Source: an uncultured Collinsella sp.
GTDB lineage: Bacteria > Actinomycetota > Coriobacteriia > Coriobacteriales > Coriobacteriaceae
Reading direction: 5' to 3'
Length of the DNA stretch: 64,000 nucleotides
NCBI GenBank assembly: GCA_900543505.1
Contig: UQSB01000001.1
Span: forward strand, 1-64,000
Shown: positions 35,985 through 43,212 of the stretch, piece after piece
Layout of the letters: each line of letters opens with the position of its first letter
Numbering within the stretch: position 1 is the stretch's first letter
Made by a program: the position numbers and the translations under genes
The notes under the pieces: model-generated
Seen by the model: the letters and a program-made list of their open reading frames with translations, nothing else
The model's database searches: none
What the model was told of the DNA's origin: nothing

Positions 35985-36734
35985 ATGAAAGATCAAGCAT
36001 CTTTTTATGATCATGTGCGGGCTGGCGAGAGCAAGCTCAACGATCTCGAAAGCGAGATCATGCGCTACATCATCGAGCTGCGTGATGATATTGACGATGT
36101 CACGCTTAAGAGCGTTGCTGAACGGTTCTTCGTCGCTCCCAATACAATCGTCAGGCTTGCTCATAAGCTTGGCTTCTCGGGGTTTACGGAGCTCAAACAA
36201 TCGTATTCCGCCTCGCTCGATCGCAATCGATTTACTATCGAGGCACTTCCTCTTGATACCCAGCTCGTACAGACCAAAGATCTGCTTAACGACCGGGTCA
36301 TCGACTCGGTTGTAAGCCTTATCCAGGACGCCTCGCATATCGTGTTCTTCTGCTCGGGCTTTTCGAAATACCCGTGCCTCGAGATGGCTGAAAAGCTCAA
36401 AATAATGGGCAAGAACACCGATACGCTCAGCGAACGCCATGTCATGAGGCATTACGCAGAACTCCTCGGCAAAAACGACCTGGTCTTCAGCGTTTCCGTA
36501 AGCGGCGAGACGCAGGTGTCTATTGACGCTACATCGATAGCCAAAACGCGCGGATGCAAGGTCGTCACACTCACCGGCTTTTCTCGAAATTCTCTCTCGA
36601 AACTAGCCGACTACCCTATCTACACCGTGCAAAAAGAAATCCGCTTGGGCAGCATGGACCTCGACAGTCGATTGATGTTCTATTACGTTTTCGAATTGAT
36701 ATTTGAGCGCTACTTCAAGCTGGCCAAGAAATAA
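35985..36734 (+). CDS. RpiR family transcriptional regulator
   Basis: The 249-residue protein has the N-terminal RpiR helix-turn-helix (SVAERFFVAPNTIVRLAHKLGFSGF) and a C-terminal SIS domain (about 100-230) with FFCSGFSKYP and SVSGETQ, which bind phosphosugars. It is divergent from the alpha-glucoside PTS/GH4 genes and probably senses an imported sugar phosphate to control them. The ATG at 35985 gives the standard N-terminus. The frame is open 64 codons further upstream, through the regulatory region. Confidence 0.9.
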   Translation: MKDQASFYDHVRAGESKLNDLESEIMRYIIELRDDIDDVTLKSVAERFFVAPNTIVRLAHKLGFSGFTELKQSYSASLDRNRFTIEALPLDTQLVQTKDLLNDRVIDSVVSLIQDASHIVFFCSGFSKYPCLEMAEKLKIMGKNTDTLSERHVMRHYAELLGKNDLVFSVSVSGETQVSIDATSIAKTRGCKVVTLTGFSRNSLSKLADYPIYTVQKEIRLGSMDLDSRLMFYYVFELIFERYFKLAKK

Positions 36735-36794
36735 AACTTGGCATGCGCCCGGCTTCGACCCTTTAGCAGCCCTCTATATGAAAGGTATCGTTCT

Positions 36795-37241
36795 ATGCAA
36801 CGCGTACTGTTTATCTGCCATGGGAATATCTGCCGCTCGACGATGGCTGAGTCGGTGTTTACTGAGCTGGTGCGCCGTGCCGGGCGCGAGGCGGAGTTCG
36901 TCATTGATTCTGCTGCGACCTCGACTGAGGAGATCGGCAACCCGCCGCATCACGGCACCGTCGCCAAGCTGCGCGAGGTCGGGATTCCCGTCGTAGCACA
37001 TCGCGCGCGCCAGGTGCGTCGCGCGGAGTATGGCGACTGGGATCACATTGTCTATATGGATGCTGAGAACGCGCGCGGCCTGCGTCGCATCTTTGGCGAC
37101 GACCCCGACGGCAAGATTACGCGCTTGCTCGATTGGACCGAGCGCCCCGGCGACGTGGCCGATCCCTGGTACACCGGCAACTTCGATGCCACCTACCGCG
37201 ACGTACTCGACGGTTGCACTGCTATGCTCGAGCAGCTGTAA
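36795..37241 (+). CDS. Low-molecular-weight protein-tyrosine phosphatase
   Basis: The 148-residue protein begins with VLFICHGNICRS, the P-loop CX5R(S) of low-molecular-weight phosphatases, and ends with the DPWYTG loop holding the general-acid aspartate. It would dephosphorylate tyrosine (or arginine) in proteins. The ATG at 36795 has AAAGG upstream; 19 codons before it would extend past the normal start. It lies downstream of the RpiR gene on the same strand. Confidence 0.92.
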   Translation: MQRVLFICHGNICRSTMAESVFTELVRRAGREAEFVIDSAATSTEEIGNPPHHGTVAKLREVGIPVVAHRARQVRRAEYGDWDHIVYMDAENARGLRRIFGDDPDGKITRLLDWTERPGDVADPWYTGNFDATYRDVLDGCTAMLEQL

Positions 37242-37246
37242 TCGAT

Positions 37247-37486
37247 GAAATGCAGAATTTTTAGAGCCATAAATCGGATGAAATGTAGAAATTTGACCTT
37301 ACTCGCGCACAGCACAACGACGACAACGCCTAAGCATAGGCATAAGCGAAGTCGGAATTCCCATATACAAATCGAGCGTGGTTTTTCTCCCACTTTGAGC
37401 GTTCAAGTGCGCTCTAAACGGGAGAAAATCCACGCTCATTATCGCGGAGGGAGAAAATCCTCGCTCGGCTACTCGTCGACGATCTC
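37247..37486. repeat. Direct repeat A flanking the DUF4143 ATPase gene
   Basis: This 240-base stretch matches 38951-39180 in the same orientation. It carries two ATGAAATG(C/T)AGAA units 33 bases apart and a hairpin with arms GAGCGTGG...CCACGCTC (37374-37437). Its right end repeats the last 18 coding bases of the TIGR04076 gene (GAGATCGTCGACGAGTAG on the minus strand), with no gene attached. Confidence 0.75.
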
Positions 37487-37487
37487 A

Positions 37488-37517
37488 GTGTGACAAAGGG
37501 ACTGTCCCCTTGTCGCA
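37488..37517. repeat. Interspersed palindrome, diverged copy
   Basis: GTGTGACAAAGGG-ACTGT-CCCCTTGTCGCA is an imperfect copy of the palindrome family, just after repeat A and 13 bases beyond the ATPase stop codon. It may serve as that gene's terminator. Confidence 0.65.
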
Positions 37518-37530
37518 TTCGGAACTGACC

Positions 37531-38892
37531 CTAGACAGGTTTGACCTCCAGCTTTATCCCCTCGGCACGGAAGTCGCCCAAAACATCCGAAAGGGTCCAA
37601 GTCGCATACAGAGGCAGATAGAGAACGGCGCCGTCGCGCTCAACGTTGCCTCTCGAGAAAACAATCCCGCGCTTTACGCCATACTCGGCCGTTTCAAGCA
37701 CATGGCCCAACGCGGCGTGCGCATGGTAATACGTCCCCGATTTAACCTCGATGGGCACGGCCGTTCCATCCGGGCCGTCGATCACGAAATCGACCTCGCC
37801 CCGTTTCTTGGTCTGATAGTAATACAGCCCCCTTCCCTGGGCAGCCAGCTGTTGAGCCACCACGTTTTCGTACACGCCGCCGAGGTTGGGCTCCTTGCTG
37901 TCGAGGTACGCCGCTTGGGCGACCCCGATGGGATAACGGGCCATCAGCATCCCGGTATCGGACTGGTACAGTTTGAACTGGGACGGTCGCGCTGTCTTAA
38001 GCAGCGGGGACTTTGGCTCGGTTACGATATCGGTCTTGAGGGCGACGCCGGCATCGACGAGCCAGACGAAGTCGCGCTGGTACTTCTCGAAATGGGCCTT
38101 GGGGTCGATCGAGTTGAGCACAAAGCGCTTGTTCTCGCCCTCCAGCATGACGGGCAGTTGGTCGAAGATGCTCTGCACCTGAAGTGCGCGCCCGTTCGCG
38201 TATTTTGAGATATCCCGACGGTATTGCCCGTTCAGCTCGGACTGGAGCTGGCGGACGGATGCAAAATCACCCTGCGTGTCGAGGAATCGCTGCACGACTT
38301 CCGGCATACCGCCGACGACGATATAGGTCCTGAAGTTTGCCATCATTGCGTCGTGAATATAACCAGGAACCGGTGTCTCGTTGCGGCACGCATCGCAAAT
38401 CGAGCGCCGCGCCTCTTCGCTCACCCCGATCGCCCAGCTGAACTCCTCAAAATCCAGCGGAAACATCTTGAGTTCATGGACATACCCCACGGGATAGGAC
38501 CTGACGCCTTTGAATTGGGTCCCGAGCATGGATCCCGAGAACGCCCAGCGGCAACGACCGTCCTCGACAAGGAACTTGGCCATCGTCATGATGTCCGGTG
38601 CCTCCTGCACCTCATCGATAAACACGAGGGTCTCGCCCGGGGCAATCGGCTTTCCCGAAAGAAGCGTCACCCTGCTAATGAAATCATCGGCATCTCGCGC
38701 CTCGAGCAGAGCGTCCCTTGCCTGGCGGTTTTCCGCGAGATTGAGCTCGATATAGGCTGCGTAGTTTGACTTACCGAATTCGCGAATCGAGTAGCTCTTG
38801 CCGATTTGGCGAGAACCCGTGACGAACAGCGCCTTTCGTTCGATGGATCTCTGCCAACGATTAAGCTCGTCTGCGATTTTCCTGCGCAACAT
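37531..38892 (-). CDS. AAA_14/DUF4143 family ATPase
   Basis: The 453-residue protein has Walker A GSRQIGKS, Walker B VFIDEVQEAPD, the FSGSMLG sensor block and FPLDFEEFSWA, all characteristic of AAA_14 ATPases. The C-terminal DUF4143 part includes YENVVAQQLAA and YYQTKKRGEVDFVI. Function is unknown for the family; members are common accessory genes in gut bacteria. The ATG at 38892 has GGGAGAG upstream. The frame is open for 90 more codons through the iteron repeats, giving a periodic NFCIS pattern that is probably not translated. It lies between direct repeats A and B. Confidence 0.88.
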   Translation of the reverse strand: MLRRKIADELNRWQRSIERKALFVTGSRQIGKSYSIREFGKSNYAAYIELNLAENRQARDALLEARDADDFISRVTLLSGKPIAPGETLVFIDEVQEAPDIMTMAKFLVEDGRCRWAFSGSMLGTQFKGVRSYPVGYVHELKMFPLDFEEFSWAIGVSEEARRSICDACRNETPVPGYIHDAMMANFRTYIVVGGMPEVVQRFLDTQGDFASVRQLQSELNGQYRRDISKYANGRALQVQSIFDQLPVMLEGENKRFVLNSIDPKAHFEKYQRDFVWLVDAGVALKTDIVTEPKSPLLKTARPSQFKLYQSDTGMLMARYPIGVAQAAYLDSKEPNLGGVYENVVAQQLAAQGRGLYYYQTKKRGEVDFVIDGPDGTAVPIEVKSGTYYHAHAALGHVLETAEYGVKRGIVFSRGNVERDGAVLYLPLYATWTLSDVLGDFRAEGIKLEVKPV

Positions 38893-38915
38893 AAGCTCTC
38901 CCTTCGCCACGATAA

Positions 38916-38998
38916 ATGAAATGCAGAAATTTATATCGACTATTATCAATGAAATGCAGAAATTTTTAGTACTGAAATCGGATGAAATGCAGAAATTT
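38916..38998. repeat. Three iterons with exact 33-bp spacing upstream of the ATPase
   Basis: ATGAAATGCAGAAATTT occurs at 38916-38932, 38949-38965 and 38982-38998, each 33 bases from the next, or about three helical turns. The array starts 24 bases upstream of the ATPase start codon. Two more units with the same 33-base spacing occur in repeat A (37245 and 37278). A cooperative binding site for a regulator, perhaps the ATPase itself, is inferred. Confidence 0.75.
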
Positions 38999-39180
38999 GA
39001 CCTTACTCGCATACAGAATATAGACGAGAGCGCATGAGCGGGGTCGGGATTCCCGTCGCTGCAAATCGAGCGAGGTTTTTCTCCCATTTTGAGCGCGAAA
39101 TTGCGCCCAAAGTGGGAGAAAATCCTCGCTCGACGTTTCAATGGGAGATAATCCACGCTCAACTACTCGTCGACGATCTC
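38951..39180. repeat. Direct repeat B flanking the DUF4143 ATPase gene
   Basis: This is the second copy of repeat A. Its hairpin (39068-39131) reads GAGCGAGG...CCTCGCTC, with the T-A pair of copy A changed to A-T on both arms. Its right end is the true 3' end of the TIGR04076 gene. Confidence 0.75.
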
Positions 39181-39492
39181 GGCAAGCCAGACATTCAGCG
39201 TATCGACCTCGGGGCAGCAGAACTTTGCCGTGCCGGGCTCGTTGCCAGGCACGGTTCCGCCATAGCGCAGGATATCGATATAGGGAAAGCCCGCATGGCA
39301 GGCCATGGCGCACATCTTGCCGCGGTCTCGGTCAAAGTCAAAGACGTCGCCCGGCTTGTGACCATGGTGGCAGCGACACGCACCCAGCTGGTCCACGCAG
39401 CTCACGCGGATACGCGGACGCTTGCCACGCGGCGCGCCGAGCGGCTTGTTCTCGCCCGCAGGCTTGACGCCGCCCTCGCCAGCATTACTCAT
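39163..39492 (-). CDS. TIGR04076 family protein
   Basis: This is a small cysteine-rich protein of 109 residues with the family pattern of paired cysteines (VDQLGACRCHHGHKPGD, GKMCAMACHAGFPYIDIL and TAKFCCPE). The cysteines suggest metal binding, but no function is established. The ATG overlaps the end of the kinase gene by eight bases (ATGAGTAA), so it is translationally coupled to it. Its 3' end lies inside direct repeat B. Confidence 0.8.
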   Translation of the reverse strand: MSNAGEGGVKPAGENKPLGAPRGKRPRIRVSCVDQLGACRCHHGHKPGDVFDFDRDRGKMCAMACHAGFPYIDILRYGGTVPGNEPGTAKFCCPEVDTLNVWLAEIVDE

Positions 39493-40309
39493 GGTCAATC
39501 ACATCCAGGCAGGCCTCGATGGGCAGGCCGGCAGACTTATCCTCCTGCGCAGCATTGCGCTCGATAAGCTCGGCCACCACGCGCATGGCATCGGCCGTGG
39601 CGCGCTGAAGCGTCCAACCGCTCATCACGCGACCCATAAGCACGGCCGAGAACGTATCGCCCGTACCCGGGAAGTACACCGGGATCAGCTCGAAGGGGAT
39701 CGTGAAGTACTCCCCCGCCACATGGTCGTAACCGATAACCGCGTTCGTGCCATTGACCACGGCGCTCGTAATGACCACCGACTTGGCACCCAGCTCGCGC
39801 ACGGCGTCCACAAGGGCGCGGGCCTCATCGGGCGTGATCCGTTCTGCAATAGGCGTATCGGTGAGCAGACAGGCCTCGGTGTAGTTGGGCACCGCGTAGT
39901 CTGCGCACTCCAGCAGGTGCCGCATAAGGCCAATCGTGGACTCGGGCACGCCCGCATAGAGCTTGCCGTTGTCGCCCATGATGGGGTCGACGAACACCTT
40001 GGTGCCCTTTTGCGCACGGCGGTGGCAAAAGTCCGAGATGATGCGTGTCTCTTCCTCGGTCACGATAAAGCCGGTCGAGATGGCGTCGAACTCAAAGCCG
40101 AGCTCCTCCCAGATAGCGAGGCTTTGGCGCACATACTCGGTGGTGTCGTGGATGTAGAACTTGGGGTAGTTGAGCGTGTCGGAAACAAGCGCCGTCGGCA
40201 GGTTATGGATACGGTAGCCCATGTGCGACAGCACCGGCAGCATGGCGGAAAGCGCGACCTTGCCGTAACCGCACATATCGTTGATCAGCAGCAGCTGAGT
40301 GTTCTTCAT
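39485..40309 (-). CDS. Pyridoxal/pyridoxamine kinase-like protein
   Basis: The 274-residue ribokinase-fold enzyme has the PdxK/PdxY layout: MCGYGKVALSAMLPVL near the start, VFVDPIMGDNGKLY, and the anion-hole motif PGTGDTFSAVLMG with the catalytic aspartate. It would make pyridoxal phosphate in B6 salvage. Hydroxymethylpyrimidine kinases share the fold, so some doubt remains about the substrate. The ATG at 40309 has GGGAGA upstream. It is coupled to the TIGR04076 gene. Confidence 0.85.
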   Translation of the reverse strand: MKNTQLLLINDMCGYGKVALSAMLPVLSHMGYRIHNLPTALVSDTLNYPKFYIHDTTEYVRQSLAIWEELGFEFDAISTGFIVTEEETRIISDFCHRRAQKGTKVFVDPIMGDNGKLYAGVPESTIGLMRHLLECADYAVPNYTEACLLTDTPIAERITPDEARALVDAVRELGAKSVVITSAVVNGTNAVIGYDHVAGEYFTIPFELIPVYFPGTGDTFSAVLMGRVMSGWTLQRATADAMRVVAELIERNAAQEDKSAGLPIEACLDVIDHE

Positions 40310-40708
40310 GAGGGTCTCCCTTGTTTCGGGCACAGCGCAGCAGCGCCACAGTGCGACTAAGTGTAGCGCAGGAGGCGTTGTGGGCGGAGGCGAGCGGTAC
40401 GAAGGGCAAATTGTTGCGGAAAGGTTTCGGAAATGGGGGCTGTTTGCTCCATAGCGGCCTAGTTGATGCTACTCATATAGCGCCATTTCAAAACTATGCC
40501 TATTTACTACGTTTAACCGCCCGCCTCCAACCACAACGAATTTCTCTCCAACAAAACCGCTGGTAGATAGCTTGCGTTTTTTCAGAAACAGCTTTGTGGT
40601 CAGGGATGCTGGATTCATCGTAGTAATTAGGCATGGTTTTTGGCAAGGCCGCTTCGAAAGGCATCATCGCAGCCCAAAACGATACCTTTTCCTTCGTCCC
40701 CAAGGGAT
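40310..40708. other. Non-coding stretch upstream of the kinase gene
   Basis: No gene could be supported. A 67-codon minus frame (40500-40703) has no ribosome-binding site and no recognisable family. Base composition between 40480 and 40640 is lower in GC than the genes on either side. Confidence 0.35.
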
Positions 40709-40783
40709 CAGATTGCCGCTTAGGAGCGTTTGCAGCATCGAGCGGTTACGGCGTTTGGTAAAACGCCGTAACTTAATAAGTTT
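40709..40783 (+). repeat. Structured element resembling bases 22-98
   Basis: The blocks CAGATTGCCGCT, TTTGCAGC, GGTTACG, GGTAA and GTAAC occur in the same order and spacing as at the left edge of the window. The central hairpin GTTACGGCGTTT/AAACGCCGTAAC (40745-40756 with 40761-40772) is perfect. Its variable arm bases differ from the other copy but still pair. A smaller CGCT/AGCG stem precedes it. Confidence 0.6.
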
Positions 40784-40789
40784 GGTACC

Positions 40790-40852
40790 TTGACATTTAT
40801 TTCTTGCACTCCTAAATTAGTTAGGCACAAAACAATTGCACTACCTAACTAA
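40790..40852 (+). promoter_or_regulatory. Promoter and operator of the MarR-ABC exporter operon
   Basis: A consensus -35 box TTGACA (40790-40795) is 17 bases from a -10 box TAAATT (40813-40818). TTAGTTAGG (40817-40825) and its exact reverse complement CCTAACTAA (40844-40852) form a wide inverted repeat that overlaps the -10 box and the start point. This fits autoregulation by the MarR protein encoded just downstream. Confidence 0.78.
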
Positions 40853-40868
40853 AGAAAGGAGCGACACC

Positions 40869-41375
40869 ATGTGCGATGACCACATCGGCCTCTGCCCCCA
40901 CACGCCGGGCGGCGACCCCCATGAACCCGCAGATGCGCCCGCGGCACAGTCCCAATCAGACGCGCTCGCCAAGCACATCCTAAACGGGCTGGGCTTCTGC
41001 GGCCACTTTCTGCACTTTCACGGCGGCGGCGCCTCGGGAAAGGCCCCCATCGTCTGCTTGCTCGCCAAGCAGCCAAACGGCGAGATGTCACAGCAGGAAC
41101 TAGGCCTGCACTTTGATCTTAAGCCCGGTTCGCTTTCCGAGATTCTCTCCAAGATCGAATGCGCCGGCCTTATCGAGCGCAGCCGCAATCCCAAAGACCG
41201 GCGGCAGCTCACCATTCGCCTGACCGAAGCGGGATGGGAAAAGGCCCACGTAGAGCAGGCGGCCCGCATTCGCTTTAGAGAGCAGGCCTTTAGCGCGCTC
41301 ACCCACGACGAGCGCGAGGACCTCGCCGAAATGCTCGATAAAATCCGCGTAACCTGGGAGGAACTGGATGATTAA
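40869..41375 (+). CDS. MarR family transcriptional regulator
   Basis: The 168-residue protein has the winged-helix core of MarR proteins: SQQELGLHFDLKPGSLSEILSKIECAGLIERSRNPKDRRQLTIRLT, cited here as the region from about residue 68 to 115. The first 40 residues are rich in Cys, His and Pro and could sense metal or oxidants. AAGGAG lies eight bases before the ATG. It overlaps the first exporter gene by eight bases and probably represses the operon. Confidence 0.9.
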   Translation: MCDDHIGLCPHTPGGDPHEPADAPAAQSQSDALAKHILNGLGFCGHFLHFHGGGASGKAPIVCLLAKQPNGEMSQQELGLHFDLKPGSLSEILSKIECAGLIERSRNPKDRRQLTIRLTEAGWEKAHVEQAARIRFREQAFSALTHDEREDLAEMLDKIRVTWEELDD

Positions 41376-43212
41376 AACCCTCATGGGAAGCATCCGCGAC
41401 TATATGAAAGTCACTGTTGCCACGCCGCTGCTCGTGCTTGGCGAGGTGCTCTGCGAGATGCTGATTCCATTTATCACCGCCAACCTGATCGACGCTATCA
41501 AAGACGGCGCCACCGTAGCCGAGATGCTTCCCACCGCAGGCTTTTTGGTGCTCATCGCGCTGACGTCGCTTGCTTTTGGCGCCGCGGCCGGCATCACCTG
41601 CAGCCATGCGAGCTGCGGATTCGCCAAGAACCTGCGTCACGACCTGTTCTACAAGATCCAGACGTTCAGCTTTGCCAACATCGATGAGTTCTCGAGCTCC
41701 TCGCTCGTCACGCGCCTGACCACCGATATCAACAACGTGCAGCAGGCCTTTATGATGATCATCCGTATCGCCGTGCGCGCGCCGCTGGTCTTGATCTTCG
41801 CCTTTACCATGGCATTTATCATGGGCGGCAGCGTCGCCATGGTCTACCTGGTCATCATTCCGCTGCTGGGCTTTGGACTGTTCTTTATCATCTTTAAGGT
41901 GCGCCCCATCTTCTCGCGCGTGTTCCACAAGTACGATGCCCTTAACGAGTCCGTCGAGGAAAACGTCACCGGCATGCGCGTGGTCAAGAGCTATGTGCGC
42001 GAAGACTTTGAGAAGGAGAAGTTCGCGACCGCCGCGCGCGACGTCCAGATGGACTTCACCCGCGCCGAGAAGCTGCTCGCCTTTAACAACCCCATGATGA
42101 ACATCTGCGTCAACGGCGCGTTTGTCGTCATCATCTACCTGGGCTCCAAGCTCATCATCACGAGCCAGGGCACGCTGTTCGACGTGGGCCAGCTCTCCTC
42201 GACCTTTACCTATGGTTTCCAGATTCTCATGAGCCTGATGCAGCTGTCGATGATCTTTGTCATGGTGACCATGGCCGACGAATCGGCACACCGCATTGCC
42301 GAGGTGCTGGCCGCTGAGCCCACGATCGCCGATCCCGCCGAGCCCGTGCTCGAGGTTGCCGACGGTTCCATCGACTTTGACCACGTGAGCTTTAAGTATT
42401 CCGCGCATGCGAAACGCCAGGCGCTCGACGATATCGACCTGCACATTACGAGCGGCGAGACCATCGGCATCATCGGCGGCACTGGCTCGGCCAAGTCCAC
42501 GCTCGTTAACCTCATCGCCCGCCTGTACGACACCACCGAAGGCGCTGTGCGCGTGGGCGGCGTGGACGTGCGCGACTACGACCTGGACGCGCTGCGTCAC
42601 CAGGTCGCCATGGTGCTGCAGAAAAACGTGCTGTTTAGCGGCACCATCGCCGAGAACCTGCGTTGGGGCGACCCGAACGCCACCGACGAGGAAGTCCGCG
42701 AGGCAGCGCATCTGGCCTGCGCCGACGAGTTTGTCGACGGTTTCCCCAAGGGCTACGACACCTGGATCGAACAGGGCGGCTCTAATGTTTCGGGCGGTCA
42801 GAAGCAGCGCCTGTGCATTGCACGCGCCCTGCTGCGTCGCCCCAAGATCTTGATCCTGGACGACTCCACCAGCGCCGTCGACACCAAGACTGACGCCAAG
42901 ATTCGCGCAGGTCTGGCAAGCTATCTGCCCAACACGACCAAGATCATCATCGCCCAGCGCATCAGCTCCGTGCAGGACGCAGACCGCATCATTGTCATGG
43001 AGGGCGGCCGCATCGCACAGATCGGCAACCACGAAGAGCTGCTCAAGACGAGCGAGATCTACCGAGAGACCTTTACCTCGCAAAACAAGATGTCTGCCGA
43101 AGGTACGCAAGACGCCGACGACGTCTCTGGCGACGCGAACACGGCGGCAGACAACACCGACATGACCGCAACGCAAGCTCAGACCCAGGAAGGAGGCGAG
43201 GCCCATGAGTAA
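41368..43212 (+). CDS. ABC exporter half-transporter 1 (degenerate ATP site)
   Basis: The 614-residue protein has six membrane segments followed by an ATPase domain (about 335-580). Several catalytic positions are altered: the P-loop is GGTGSAKST with Ala for the last Gly, Walker B ends in DD instead of DE, and the switch histidine is Gln (IAQRISSV). The signature NVSGGQ is normal. This is the pattern of the degenerate half of heterodimeric exporters such as BmrCD and TM287/288. A low-complexity polar tail follows. It overlaps the partner gene by eight bases. Confidence 0.92.
   Translation: MIKTLMGSIRDYMKVTVATPLLVLGEVLCEMLIPFITANLIDAIKDGATVAEMLPTAGFLVLIALTSLAFGAAAGITCSHASCGFAKNLRHDLFYKIQTFSFANIDEFSSSSLVTRLTTDINNVQQAFMMIIRIAVRAPLVLIFAFTMAFIMGGSVAMVYLVIIPLLGFGLFFIIFKVRPIFSRVFHKYDALNESVEENVTGMRVVKSYVREDFEKEKFATAARDVQMDFTRAEKLLAFNNPMMNICVNGAFVVIIYLGSKLIITSQGTLFDVGQLSSTFTYGFQILMSLMQLSMIFVMVTMADESAHRIAEVLAAEPTIADPAEPVLEVADGSIDFDHVSFKYSAHAKRQALDDIDLHITSGETIGIIGGTGSAKSTLVNLIARLYDTTEGAVRVGGVDVRDYDLDALRHQVAMVLQKNVLFSGTIAENLRWGDPNATDEEVREAAHLACADEFVDGFPKGYDTWIEQGGSNVSGGQKQRLCIARALLRRPKILILDDSTSAVDTKTDAKIRAGLASYLPNTTKIIIAQRISSVQDADRIIVMEGGRIAQIGNHEELLKTSEIYRETFTSQNKMSAEGTQDADDVSGDANTAADNTDMTATQAQTQEGGEAHE

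Noticed and set aside
38916..38998. A short CRISPR array
   Set aside because: There are only three 17-bp repeats with 16-bp spacers that are themselves partly similar, and no cas genes. The spacing fits iterons or operators.
38893..39162. A 90-residue N-terminal extension of the DUF4143 ATPase with repeated NFCIS
   Set aside because: It arises from the 33-bp iterons and from the direct repeat. The ATG at 38892 has a good ribosome-binding site and gives the normal start of the family.
40500..40703. A 67-codon minus frame upstream of the structured element
   Set aside because: No ribosome-binding site, no recognised family, and no conserved neighbour. It could be a decayed fragment but there is nothing to support it.
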